Part shown: positions 1-7,411 of the stretch, in pieces | How the letters are laid out: each line of letters begins with the position of its first letter | How positions within the stretch are numbered: position 1 is the stretch's first letter | Notes under the pieces: generated by a model | Seen by the model: the letters and a program-made list of their open reading frames with translations, nothing else | What the model was told of the DNA's origin: nothing | The model's database searches: none | Origin: JBJHCA01 sp050485785 | GTDB lineage: Bacteria > Bacteroidota > Bacteroidia > Chitinophagales > Saprospiraceae | Assembly (NCBI GenBank): GCA_050485785.1 | Contig: JBJHCA010000046.1 | Location: 1 to 25,606 of the forward strand | Direction: 5' to 3' | Length of the DNA stretch: 25,606 nt | Program-made: the position numbers and the translations under genes

Positions 1-333
1 TTTATCTACAAAAACCGCAAAGGGAATAATAAATACGAATCCCATCATACGGGCCCAAATACGATGAAAATATTCCCAGAAATAAATAACCTTGAACTCA
101 CTCAGCGACATACCACGGTTGATCTTATCATACTGCGGTGTTGCCCGGTATTTATCAAACTCAGTTAACCAGGCTTCTTCCGTCAAGGGAGGAAGAATTC
201 CGGTGACTACTTCCCATTCGGTAATCGATAATCCCGAGCCTGTAAGCCTGGTTATCCCGCCTATAATCACTTGCAGAAAAACCAGAAACAATCCCAGTTT
301 AAGCCAAACTCTGACATACTTGTTGATCACCAT
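1..333 (-). CDS. ctaA: Heme A synthase (CtaA/COX15), N-terminal part, cut by window edge
   Basis: Integral membrane enzyme that oxidises the C8 methyl group of heme O to give heme A for aa3/caa3-type cytochrome oxidases. The 111 visible residues start at ATG 331-333, with an in-frame TAG six codons upstream, so this is the first possible ATG. Visible are a first membrane helix (about residues 8-28), the family motif GGITRLTGSGLSITEW just after it, and EYFHRIWAR near residues 89-97, whose Glu and His are the conserved EXXXHR-type residues of COX15/CtaA. A second helix begins at the edge. The rest of the gene lies left of the window. A -7 promoter element lies at 365-372. Family assignment is secure; the gene is partial only because of the window boundary. 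Confidence 0.93.
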   Translation of the reverse strand, partial: MVINKYVRVWLKLGLFLVFLQVIIGGITRLTGSGLSITEWEVVTGILPPLTEEAWLTEFDKYRATPQYDKINRGMSLSEFKVIYFWEYFHRIWARMMGFVFIIPFAVFVDK

Positions 334-364
334 GTTATGCGTCTTAAGCTAAAAATTCAGGCTA

Positions 365-372
365 CAAACTTA
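365..372 (-). promoter_or_regulatory. -7 promoter element of heme A synthase
   Basis: On the minus strand this reads TAAGTTTG, an exact match to the Bacteroidota TAnnTTTG element, ending 31 bases before the ATG. No TTG is seen at the usual -33 spacing, so only the -7 half is supported. It sits inside an inverted repeat, GTCTTAAG (341-348) and CTTAAGAC (369-376). Confidence 0.5.
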
Positions 373-398
373 AGACTAATGCAACAAAAAGGTTGAGT

Positions 399-419
399 AC
401 TATACACCGGCTGTACAGT
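399..419. repeat. Imperfect dyad upstream of ctaA promoter
   Basis: ACTATACA (399-406), a 5-base spacer, then TGTACAGT (412-419). The arms are complementary at 7 of 8 positions. The centre lies about 50 bases upstream of the predicted ctaA transcription start, a position typical of activator sites. Function is inferred from position only. Confidence 0.4.
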
Positions 420-583
420 GGTTTAATGGAATTTAAAAAAAGAATAAATAACTAAAGTATCGCTCATCATCAGCTATGTTGGTATGTTGAAAAAAAGTGC
501 CTGTGAAAAGCCATAATATTGATTGCTGTATGAGACTCTCCTGTTTTCAACAGCATACAAACTCCCAACTGCTTAATTTACCC

Positions 584-609
584 TACTTTTGCAATGTTGT
601 CAACAACAT
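584..609 (+). promoter_or_regulatory. -7-like element followed by a start-site dyad
   Basis: TACTTTTG at 584-591 matches TAnnTTTG. Two bases later comes an inverted repeat, ATGTTGT (594-600) and ACAACAT (603-609), which would overlap the predicted transcription start. There is no clear -33 TTG at normal spacing. The next gene on this strand starts only at 897, so the transcript would have a leader of about 300 bases or be a short RNA of its own. Confidence 0.35.
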
Positions 610-896
610 GTTTATAAAGCTAAAGTGAACATCTGTTTTTTTGAAAAGCCAAAATAAACAGCAATTCAACGTTAAGTTAACAACCTTAAAACAGGATAAC
701 CGCTTCTCGGAACTATGTGGAAAATGTTGGGGAATGTTGATATGAACAGGCTTGTTAAAATCAGATGAAAAACTGCACAATTTGCAAACAGCCAGTATAT
801 TCTCATTTTTCTTATAATATACAGAAAAACAATATTATGAATATGTGTACTATCATTAACGTGTGAAATAATTCCACAACAAATTGTTTGATCAAA

Positions 897-1430
897 ATGA
901 ATATCCCTGTCCAACGGTTTAAGCTCACTTCTGATACAAAAGTAAAACTGACTACTGTAGCATCAGTTCTGTTTTTTTCATTGGTGATTGTTTACAACAT
1001 TTTTGTACTAAGCAATACCGAGATCCTGCACACCTGGCAAATTTTTACTTCTGTGACTGTGGCATTATTGTTTCTTTTTCTCTTTGTCATTTCCATAGGA
1101 TATGCTCCTAGGCGAATTGATTTGCACAAGAACATGATCTACATACGCAGGTTGTTTGGAGATGTGAAAATACCCTACAAGCAAGTAAGAAAAATAAAGA
1201 CGGTAACCGACGACGATTTGGGAAAGGTTGTGAGGGTGATGGGTGTAGCAGGTATGTTTGGATATTTCGGTGAATTCAGGAGTGATGTATTGGGTAATTT
1301 TAATATGTACACAAGATCCAGAAAGTCATTGATTCTTTTAGAGATGCACAAAGGCAAGCCATTGGTGATTTCCAATGAGCCTGAACTGGCCGATACCATT
1401 ACAAGGCGTTTGAAGATTAAGAATCATTAG
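897..1430 (+). CDS. Small two-helix membrane protein with PH-like domain
   Basis: Predicted 177-residue inner-membrane protein of unknown function. Two hydrophobic helices lie at about residues 17-38 and 47-67, with a short loop between them. The soluble C-terminal part (about 70-177) is strand-rich and includes a GMFGYFGEF stretch followed by a segment ending in a VISNEPELADTI-like motif. This layout resembles bacterial PH-domain proteins, in which a helical pair precedes a PH fold. I chose ATG 897; an in-frame TTG at 888 would add three residues but is the weaker start. No Shine-Dalgarno is seen. A protein of the same layout but different sequence is encoded at 21534-22013. Family assignment is by overall pattern, not a diagnostic motif. 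Confidence 0.75.
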   Translation: MNIPVQRFKLTSDTKVKLTTVASVLFFSLVIVYNIFVLSNTEILHTWQIFTSVTVALLFLFLFVISIGYAPRRIDLHKNMIYIRRLFGDVKIPYKQVRKIKTVTDDDLGKVVRVMGVAGMFGYFGEFRSDVLGNFNMYTRSRKSLILLEMHKGKPLVISNEPELADTITRRLKIKNH

Positions 1431-1558
1431 TTAATTTTACATCCCGTTGAGAAAATGGGAAAGAAAATTACAACGCTGAGATATTCATTGAATATCATTA
1501 CCTGATGTCTTAACTGAACCTTATACTGAAACGAATTTGTTGATCTAATTTACCTGAC

Positions 1559-2959
1559 ATGAAAGAGAGAATTGTACTGTGGGGAACCAATGCCAATGAC
1601 GAAAAAATTTTACTGGCACTAAATCTGAGATCTGAAGACAATGAGTACGATCTAATGATCTGGCCCGAAAAGGACGCTGATGAAACCTTTTACAAGAAGT
1701 TACTTTTTGAATGGCGTGATGGAAAAGATGTTGAATTCACATCAGAATATGAAAAAAGAACCGTGCCATTGAGACTGGCAGAATCATTGCTGCCCGATGA
1801 TATTAAAACGGATAAGTCTGATATTATTCAGCGTACCCAAACGGAATGGCATTTCATTGTTTTGTCATCAAAACTCAATCAGGTTTATGCCTCTGAACTG
1901 GATGATCTGAAAGACAGGATTGAAAAACTGGAAAAATATGAAAAACCGGTTTGGGAAGAATTAAAAGGTTTTTGGGATAAAGTTCAGGAACAGGTTAAAG
2001 AGAAGAACCTCTTTCACGAGCATGTCAGGTCACTTAAAGAAACCACCAACAGTCTGTTTGATCACATGAAAAACCTGAGGGCTAAGATGGACGAAGAGTT
2101 CAATGAATCTGCCCGGAAAAACTACGAACAGTTCACTTCTGCTATCGATGAAATTGAGCAGCGAATCAATAGTAATACCAAGCTGAAAGAAGGTTTTGAA
2201 GATCTCAAGAAAATCCAGAAAAAATTTCACTCCGCCCAGTTCAGTAAAGACCTCAGAAACAAAGTATGGAATAGACTGGATGCTGCATTTAAGGCTATCA
2301 AAGAAGCGCGATTCGGCCCTGCTGCCGACAAAGGAAACAGTGCACTTCAGCGCCTTGAACGTCGCCTGGCAGGTTTGCTGAACGCTATTGATAAAATGAA
2401 TCAATCGCTGGGAAGGGATAAAAGTGACCTGAAATACCAAAGTGACCGAATCAATGAAAGCGATGGTCAGCTGGAAGCCCAACTCCGCCAGGCAAAAATC
2501 ATGATGATCGAAGAACGCATTCGCAGCAAGTCTGAAAAGGTGGATGAAATGCTCAAAACCAAAGCTGAAATCGAACAGCGGATCGAGCGCGAAAAAGTCA
2601 AGGAAGCTAAACTGGAGGAGAAGCAAAAAAGGGAAGAGATCAAAAAAGAAATTGAGAAAGAAATCAAGCACCAAATTGCAGAACAGCACGATCAGATCCT
2701 GGAGCAGGAAGGCGAAAACATTATTAAGGCCGCAGCAGCACTCGGTGTTCAGGTCAAAGATGAAAATCCGGATGCAGTTGATAAGGAAGACAGTATTGAG
2801 CAGGATATAGCAGTGCCCGGGGATATTGAAAAGGAAGAATTGCCTTCCAATGACACAGAAGATACTGAAAAAACATCTCCGAAAGCCGAAGAACAGGCTG
2901 AAACTGAAAGTGAATCTGAAGTTGAACCTGGAGCTGACATTGAAAATAAGAAAGACTGA
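1559..2959 (+). CDS. Large coiled-coil protein, DUF349-like segment, acidic tail
   Basis: 466 residues, with no signal peptide or membrane helix, so probably cytoplasmic. Residues about 1-100 form a globular domain with mixed strand pattern. From about 105 to 410 the protein is almost continuously helical with heptad-like Lys/Glu-rich repeats. Within this, residues about 209-253 (a LKKIQKKF stretch, then VWNRLDAAFKAIKEAR) resemble one DUF349 repeat. The last 60 residues are strongly acidic (Glu/Asp/Ser/Thr) and probably disordered. The 128-bp upstream gap contains a 7-bp dyad (1480-1486/1490-1496). Similar proteins occur as conserved hypotheticals in Bacteroidota. DUF349 members have been linked to translation and stress, but I would not assign a function. 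The gene is certain; the domain call is tentative. Confidence 0.88.
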   Translation: MKERIVLWGTNANDEKILLALNLRSEDNEYDLMIWPEKDADETFYKKLLFEWRDGKDVEFTSEYEKRTVPLRLAESLLPDDIKTDKSDIIQRTQTEWHFIVLSSKLNQVYASELDDLKDRIEKLEKYEKPVWEELKGFWDKVQEQVKEKNLFHEHVRSLKETTNSLFDHMKNLRAKMDEEFNESARKNYEQFTSAIDEIEQRINSNTKLKEGFEDLKKIQKKFHSAQFSKDLRNKVWNRLDAAFKAIKEARFGPAADKGNSALQRLERRLAGLLNAIDKMNQSLGRDKSDLKYQSDRINESDGQLEAQLRQAKIMMIEERIRSKSEKVDEMLKTKAEIEQRIEREKVKEAKLEEKQKREEIKKEIEKEIKHQIAEQHDQILEQEGENIIKAAAALGVQVKDENPDAVDKEDSIEQDIAVPGDIEKEELPSNDTEDTEKTSPKAEEQAETESESEVEPGADIENKKD

Positions 2960-3075
2960 CCTCCGGCTTTGAGTTCTTTCTATTGATTACTGCATCAGTT
3001 CGGTCTGCTTTCTCGAATCCGTGTTAGCATTAAATACGCAACAGCGGATAAGGCTGTTTTTCAAACCATGGTAAC

Positions 3076-3702
3076 ATGAGCATCAGCGAATCATACAACC
3101 AATGGGCCTCTGTTTACGATATACACCCCAACCGTACCCGGGATATGGAAGCTTTGGCAGTCCGATCCGTGCTCAAAAATTATCGGTTTAAGCATGCACT
3201 GGAACTGGGTTGCGGAACAGGAAAAAATACCGAATGGCTGCTTTCCATAGCCAACAGAATTACGGCTGTTGACTTTTCTGAGAGCATGATAGACAAAGCC
3301 CGGGAAAAGTATGAAGGAAGAGCCGTAGAATTCCTCTGCACCAATGTAATGAACATCAGAAGCCTGACTAAATCTCCGTATGACCTGGTCACCTTCAGCC
3401 TCATCCTGGAGCATATTGAAGACCTTACCGCAATATTCTCCGTCGTTTCAGATGTTATTGCAAAAGGTGGATTGATGTACATTGGAGAGCTCCACCCATT
3501 CAGGCAATATACCGGATCAGGTGCACGCTTTGATACTGGAAACGGATCAGAACAGGTAACCTGTTATATCCATCACGTTTCAGACTTTGTTACTTCTGGC
3601 CTTGCTACAGGCTTTGAGCTTGTTAATATGAAAGAGTTTTTTGATGAGCCGGCGGACAACCCTATGCCCAGGATTCTCAGTATTTTATTGAAGAAAACTT
3701 AG
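3076..3702 (+). CDS. Class I SAM-dependent methyltransferase
   Basis: 208-residue cytosolic protein with a Rossmann-type methyltransferase fold. SAM-binding motif I is LELGCGTGKN at about residues 42-51. The acidic end of strand 2 is in AVDFS (64-68). A motif IV-like YDLVTFSLILEHI lies at 102-114, and the post-motif GGLMYIGELHP at about 131-141. The N-terminal YNQWASVYD (7-15) is typical of Methyltransf_11/25 enzymes acting on small molecules or lipids. The substrate cannot be read from the sequence. The start is ATG 3076, 116 bases after the coiled-coil gene. A short TCGCAC/GTGCGA hairpin at 3764-3778 may mark the end of the transcript. Confidence 0.92.
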   Translation: MSISESYNQWASVYDIHPNRTRDMEALAVRSVLKNYRFKHALELGCGTGKNTEWLLSIANRITAVDFSESMIDKAREKYEGRAVEFLCTNVMNIRSLTKSPYDLVTFSLILEHIEDLTAIFSVVSDVIAKGGLMYIGELHPFRQYTGSGARFDTGNGSEQVTCYIHHVSDFVTSGLATGFELVNMKEFFDEPADNPMPRILSILLKKT

Positions 3703-4219
3703 TGTTTACACCGAATGCAACATGCTGAGGTTTGGTCATTTTTTTGGGTGTAACTCTTTGTGGTCGCACTTTGTGCGATTATATAGAAACACCATATGGT
3801 ATTGTTGCCCCTTATCAGCCTCTACCTTTTTAATGATCCGACAGCGTCAAAAAACAAAGAGATATAAAAAAACTAATTGGGAAACCCGCAAAATTCAGCC
3901 CGGATAATCAGCATCTACCAAAATTTCTAATAGGCAAAGTTGATAATTACCATCTTCTTAAACCAAACATTCACAACAGATTCTCAAAAAAATCAGCATC
4001 AGTTAAAGGCTTTTGTAATTATATTTTTCTATGAATGTAATAAAACACAGGTATTGCGGGTTTATATTATCGTAAATGATTGTGCAATGGCTGTTAAAAT
4101 AGCCTTGACTTAAAAGCAAAACATAAACCGGAGTTTGGATAAGTTGCCTTTTGTCCATGCATTCTGCATCTCCGGCCTCTTTTCCGAACTTCATATTGTT
4201 TAACCCAAAAAACATCATC
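3703..4219. other. 517-bp intergenic region without a convincing gene
   Basis: AT-rich DNA between the methyltransferase and the outer-membrane barrel gene. Frames within it are rich in rare residues and have no domain-like pattern. A 6-bp hairpin with a TTT loop (3764-3778) lies 62 bases after the methyltransferase stop and could be a weak terminator. A second short hairpin, GGCTGTT/AATAGCC (4089-4104), lies about 115 bases before the next start. I see no TAnnTTTG element with good placement for the downstream gene. Confidence 0.55.
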
Positions 4220-4795
4220 ATGATGAGGACATCGTTGATCGGAATAATCATGGCCTGTTTACTTCTGGCCAATTCAATTTCAGCCCAGCATTCGAATCTG
4301 GGTGTAAAAGCCGGACTAAACGTTTACAATATCAACAGTACTGCACCGGCCAATACTGATTACAAAGCCGGTTTACATGCCGGATTGTTATCACACATAC
4401 ACCTGTCACGTGATTTTGCTCTTCAGCCTGAAGTGATGTATTCTTTACAAGGTACTTCATGGGGTAATAACTCCCTCAATCTGGGATACATCAACGTTCC
4501 GGTACTTGTGCAGTATATGTTTGGTGGGGGCTTCAGAGTTCAGGCCGGCCCTCAAATAGGAATACTTGCTCATGCCAATTCAAAGGTTAATGGAAACAAT
4601 ACGCAGATAAGAGATAACTATAAAACCCTGGAGGCCGCAGTAAGTATTGGTACCAGCTATGTACATTTACCTTCAGGCCTGGGTGCCGATTTGCGATACA
4701 ATCACGGGTTGACCGATATCACCAAAACAGACATGGTTACCACGACCAACAGAGGATTTCAGCTCGGCATTTTCTATCTCTTCGTTCATCAGTAA
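4220..4795 (+). CDS. Outer-membrane beta-barrel protein (PF13568-like)
   Basis: Exported protein of about 191 residues. The chosen ATG at 4220 gives a good signal peptide: basic N-terminus, hydrophobic core LIGIIMACLLLA, cleavage likely after SISA before Gln (about residue 22/23). An earlier in-frame TTG at 4151 would place about 23 odd residues ahead of the signal, so it is rejected. The mature part opens with GVKAGLNVYNIN and alternates strands and turns, with LQPEVMYSLQG and YINVPVLVQYMF-type segments and an AGPQIG turn. This is the pattern of the Bacteroidota OMP_b-brl_2 family, small 8-stranded barrels. Role is unknown: porin-like, adhesin or structural. It appears monocistronic, with a hairpin (4806-4840) downstream. 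Confidence 0.88.
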   Translation: MMRTSLIGIIMACLLLANSISAQHSNLGVKAGLNVYNINSTAPANTDYKAGLHAGLLSHIHLSRDFALQPEVMYSLQGTSWGNNSLNLGYINVPVLVQYMFGGGFRVQAGPQIGILAHANSKVNGNNTQIRDNYKTLEAAVSIGTSYVHLPSGLGADLRYNHGLTDITKTDMVTTTNRGFQLGIFYLFVHQ

Positions 4796-4805
4796 ACAGA
4801 ACGAG

Positions 4806-4840
4806 TTAAGCCGGGATAACACATTGATTCCGGTGCTTAA
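4806..4840. terminator. Possible convergent terminator hairpin
   Basis: TTAAGC (4806-4811) pairs with GCTTAA (4835-4840). After a two-base bulge the stem continues with a further six pairs, including one G-U. It lies between the + strand barrel gene and the - strand small gene. Neither side has a strong T tract, so termination is inferred from position and structure. Confidence 0.35.
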
Positions 4841-4854
4841 GAAATACATGTAGA

Positions 4855-5046
4855 TTATTGCTGAACGTGAGGACCTGCACCGATCGGCTGTTCTGTAATG
4901 GAATGGCTGTGAGGTGTGGGTTTTTTTTGAGGTGTTAAAAGAATTGTATCATCACACCATTCGAACAGTTCTTTTTCCTCAACAACCTTGTCGGCAATAC
5001 CCGTTGAGTGATCAACAACCTGGCTATTGCTTTTATTAGCCATCAT
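4855..5046 (-). CDS. Small hypothetical protein (63 aa), uncertain
   Basis: This frame of 63 codons has ordinary codon use for the window and no low-complexity bias. The product is hydrophilic and lacks a signal peptide or membrane helix. It has a central acidic part with a single Trp-Cys pair (LFEWCDD) and a Pro/His-rich tail (PTPHSHS and GAGPHVQQ). It starts at tandem ATG codons (5041-5046), only 21 bases from the divergent decarboxylase start, so its promoter would have to overlap that gene's coding start. No TAnnTTTG is seen for it on this strand. I do not recognise the family. It is either a small real gene or a chance open frame. Confidence 0.45.
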   Translation of the reverse strand: MMANKSNSQVVDHSTGIADKVVEEKELFEWCDDTILLTPQKKPTPHSHSITEQPIGAGPHVQQ

Positions 5047-5055
5047 TGAAACCCG

Positions 5056-5063
5056 TACCTTTG
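5056..5063 (+). promoter_or_regulatory. -7 promoter element of the PLP decarboxylase
   Basis: TACCTTTG exactly matches TAnnTTTG. It ends four bases before the ATG at 5068. In this promoter class transcription begins a few bases after the element, so the mRNA would start at or beside the start codon and be leaderless or nearly so. The nearest TTG upstream (5027-5029) is 26 bases away, longer than the usual 17-23. Confidence 0.6.
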
Positions 5064-5067
5064 CCGC

Positions 5068-6513
5068 ATGAAATCTCCAACAGACCTAAGCCATCAAGAA
5101 TTGTACAACAGACTGGAATTGGACAGCCGGACCATGCGCAAATTGGGTTACACCATAATAGATGCCATTGCCGGCCATATGGAAACTCAACATCACAAGC
5201 CCCCCGTGGCACAAGCCTCTCGGGCCGAAATGGATGCTTTGTTTCTAGAGGAAGCTCCCGATAACCCTGAAGATCCGGAAACAGTACTGAACTTTGTTTT
5301 GGATAAGGTAATGCCCCATTGCAATATAGTGAGCCACCCTAAATCATTTGCATTTGTGCCCGGCCCCAGTAACTACATTGGCGCTATGGCCGATGCGCTT
5401 TCCACGGGATTCAATGTTTTTTCCGGTGGTTGGGCAGCATCTCCCGCTGCTGCTGAGGTGGAAATTGTAACCATGAACTGGTTGCTGAAAATGTTTGGGT
5501 TTCCCGTAAAAAAGGGCGGAGGGATTTTCACCAGCGGAGGGTCTATGGCCAACCTTACAGCCCTGGCCACTGCCAGAAAAGTGAAATGTGGTGATGATTT
5601 CAGTAAAGCGGTGATCTATCTTTCCGATCAGGCGCACTCATCCAACATCAAAGCCATTCGCGTTCTGGGCTTCAGTAAAGAACAGGTTCGCATAATACCC
5701 ACCGATATGGAGTTTAAAATGGCTGTTAATAAGCTTAAAAATGCCATAGCCCGTGACCGGCTGGAAGGTTGTTTCCCATTTTGCCTGATTGCTTCGGCCG
5801 GAACCACCAACACCGGTACGGTAGATCCATTGACAGAACTGGCTGCACTTTGCAGGAAAGAAAGCGTCTGGTTTCATGTAGATGCTGCTTATGGCGGAGC
5901 AGCTGTGTTAACTCCGGAAGGTAAAAAAATGCTCCGGGGTATCGAAAAAGCTGATTCGGTGACCGTTGATCCGCATAAATGGTTTTACCAGCCTTATGAA
6001 ATCGGTTGTCTGCTGGTACGAAATCACAAATGGCTCAGCGGTACATTTACCGAAAAACCCGAATACCTTCGCGACATTGAAGGCAATGAATCGGAAATCA
6101 ATTTTTATGACCACGGCATAGAACTTACCCGGCGGTTCAGAGCACTAAAATTCTATATGTCTGTAAAAACCTTCGGACTGGCATCATTTCGGCGTGCAGT
6201 GGCCTACAATTTAGAACTGGCTCAAAAAGTTGAGTCCCATCTCAGAGAAAGTGTCCGGTGGGAGGTGATCTCCCCGGCCACCCTGGCCATCATAAACTTC
6301 AGGTACAACCCCATCAGGCTAAACCTCAACGAAAAAGAACTCGACCGGGTCAATCAAAAAATAGCCGGTGCTATCATGGCTTCGCGTAAAGCTCTGCTAG
6401 TTACCACAGTACTCAATGGAATGATAGTGCTGCGAATGTGTCTCATCAACCCCAGAACAACACTGCAAGACGTCCTGGAGACCCTAAATGACTGTGAAGC
6501 TTTTGCTGAATAA
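5068..6513 (+). CDS. Group II PLP-dependent decarboxylase (aromatic-L-amino-acid / glutamate decarboxylase family)
   Basis: 481-residue cytosolic enzyme of the pyridoxal-dependent decarboxylase family (PF00282). These remove the carboxyl group of an amino acid to give an amine. Key features are FTSGGSMANLTAL (154-166, phosphate binding), the PLP-stacking His in DQAH (187-190), the ring-binding Asp in HVDAAYGG (Asp272) and the Schiff-base Lys in DPHKWF (Lys304). Length and the N-terminal helical part fit the aromatic-amino-acid decarboxylase branch, to which Bacteroidota homologues are often assigned. The substrate cannot be fixed; Trp, Tyr, Phe, DOPA and Asp/Glu analogues are possible. ATG 5068 is set by the promoter at 5056-5063. 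It stands alone, with no amine transporter or antiporter nearby, so acid resistance is not suggested by context. Confidence 0.93.
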   Translation: MKSPTDLSHQELYNRLELDSRTMRKLGYTIIDAIAGHMETQHHKPPVAQASRAEMDALFLEEAPDNPEDPETVLNFVLDKVMPHCNIVSHPKSFAFVPGPSNYIGAMADALSTGFNVFSGGWAASPAAAEVEIVTMNWLLKMFGFPVKKGGGIFTSGGSMANLTALATARKVKCGDDFSKAVIYLSDQAHSSNIKAIRVLGFSKEQVRIIPTDMEFKMAVNKLKNAIARDRLEGCFPFCLIASAGTTNTGTVDPLTELAALCRKESVWFHVDAAYGGAAVLTPEGKKMLRGIEKADSVTVDPHKWFYQPYEIGCLLVRNHKWLSGTFTEKPEYLRDIEGNESEINFYDHGIELTRRFRALKFYMSVKTFGLASFRRAVAYNLELAQKVESHLRESVRWEVISPATLAIINFRYNPIRLNLNEKELDRVNQKIAGAIMASRKALLVTTVLNGMIVLRMCLINPRTTLQDVLETLNDCEAFAE

Positions 6514-6595
6514 AACACTGACTTCCAGTTTATAATGAGCCATCGCGTTTAACCGGTGGCCAGGTATAACCGCTGAATCAGGCCCGAAAACGGCC

Positions 6596-7390
6596 TTAAA
6601 CGTCTTTTCCGGAAGGAGTTCCAATCAGATAAGTAATACTTAACCCTGAAACTCCGGGCAGTTCACCGGCTGACCAGGTATAGTTTTCAGCTTGAGTCAT
6701 TTTAGCCAGCTCCATAATCCTTTCAGGGCTTCGCAGACGATTTACGGAAACCAAACCGTCCCAAACCGTACAAAGAGGTATCAGAGGAACAAGATAGGTA
6801 AATATTAGCCTGCTTGCGCGAAAAGGTCTGATCAGTGGACTGCAAAGCAGCATGGCCGGAATGTGAAATAAGAGTATGCCTAGTGCCATGAGGAAACGGT
6901 TTCCACCACCGTCAAAAATTGCTATTCCGGCCCCGGAGTCCACCGCATTCTGAAGAACTTTCACCCCAACATCATCATCAAAGTGGTGAAAACCGGAAAA
7001 AATGGTGCGTAGCCCGGTCAGTTCTTCCGGCACTTCCGCGGCATTGACACTATGGGTATAATATTGGTAAACAGCGGACTCATAACCAATTTTCTCAGGG
7101 TTTAATCCGCTAACAGGGAACAGGTCAGTGAAGGTTACAGTTACGGGTTTTCCATACCGCTGCCTCACCTCCCTCGCAATTTTCCATAATGGCCCGCCAC
7201 TTCCGGAACAGAGATCCACAATGCGAACCGTACCGCTGTCTTCCAGTGCTTTGTAAAGTATTGGAATTACCGACCTGTAAAGATTCAAGGTTTCAAACAC
7301 AAACCTCAGGTAATCTGTCATACCTTCACGAACGGTTGCCGGAAACCATGGCAGATCTTCAAATTCAAACAGCGGAATTCTGATTCGCAT
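6596..7390 (-). CDS. SAM methyltransferase-like protein with long hydrophobic segment
   Basis: 264 residues. The N-terminal half is a Rossmann-type methyltransferase: motif I VDLCSGSGGP (58-67), an acidic strand-2 end in TFTDL (86-90) and a FSGFHHFDDD segment (131-140) in the motif IV area. After IAIFDGGGNRF (156-166) comes an unusually hydrophobic stretch at about 166-210, rich in Leu/Ile/Pro and ending TVWDGLVSVNRLRSPERI. This may be a membrane-embedded or lipid-binding insertion. The C-terminus returns to the fold (SITYLIGTPSG). The N-terminal LFEFEDLPWFP is a conserved-looking signature of this family. ATG 7390 is supported by a -7 element at 7404-7411, giving a very short leader. A small hydrophobic or lipid substrate is likely; identity unknown. 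Confidence 0.85.
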   Translation of the reverse strand: MRIRIPLFEFEDLPWFPATVREGMTDYLRFVFETLNLYRSVIPILYKALEDSGTVRIVDLCSGSGGPLWKIAREVRQRYGKPVTVTFTDLFPVSGLNPEKIGYESAVYQYYTHSVNAAEVPEELTGLRTIFSGFHHFDDDVGVKVLQNAVDSGAGIAIFDGGGNRFLMALGILLFHIPAMLLCSPLIRPFRASRLIFTYLVPLIPLCTVWDGLVSVNRLRSPERIMELAKMTQAENYTWSAGELPGVSGLSITYLIGTPSGKDV

Positions 7391-7403
7391 TCAACAACTT
7401 TAT

Positions 7404-7411
7404 CAAATGTA
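7404..7411 (-). promoter_or_regulatory. -7 promoter element of the hydrophobic methyltransferase
   Basis: On the minus strand this reads TACATTTG, an exact TAnnTTTG match, ending 13 bases before the ATG. The leader would be about 7-9 bases. No TTG is seen at the standard -33 distance. Confidence 0.5.

Larger units (their letters stand above)
334..896. other. 563-bp divergent intergenic region without a convincing gene
   Basis: This AT-rich stretch lies between heme A synthase (-) and the PH-like gene (+). I see no reading frame with protein-like composition; the short frames present are weak. It does hold structured DNA: an 8-bp inverted repeat at 341-348/369-376 around the ctaA -7 element, an imperfect dyad at 399-419, a + strand TACTTTTG at 584-591, and an ATGTTGT/ACAACAT dyad at 594-609. 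It probably contains the promoters of both flanking genes and possibly a short RNA. Confidence 0.6.

Noticed and set aside
1480..1496. GATATTC/GAATATC dyad before the coiled-coil gene
   Set aside because: 7-bp AT-rich palindromes are expected by chance in this composition; no link to a promoter element.
2030..2689. Long open frame (219 codons) antisense to the coiled-coil gene
   Set aside because: Its product is mostly Phe/Leu, a mirror of the Lys/Glu-rich sense strand; no domain-like pattern.
3722..3907. 61-codon frame in the 3703-4219 gap
   Set aside because: Composition is noise-like (many Trp, Cys, Arg), no promoter, overlaps a probable hairpin.
6580..6596. AGGCC/GGCCT hairpin between decarboxylase and methyltransferase
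   Set aside because: Short stem with a bulge, overlaps the methyltransferase stop, no T tract; too weak to call a terminator.
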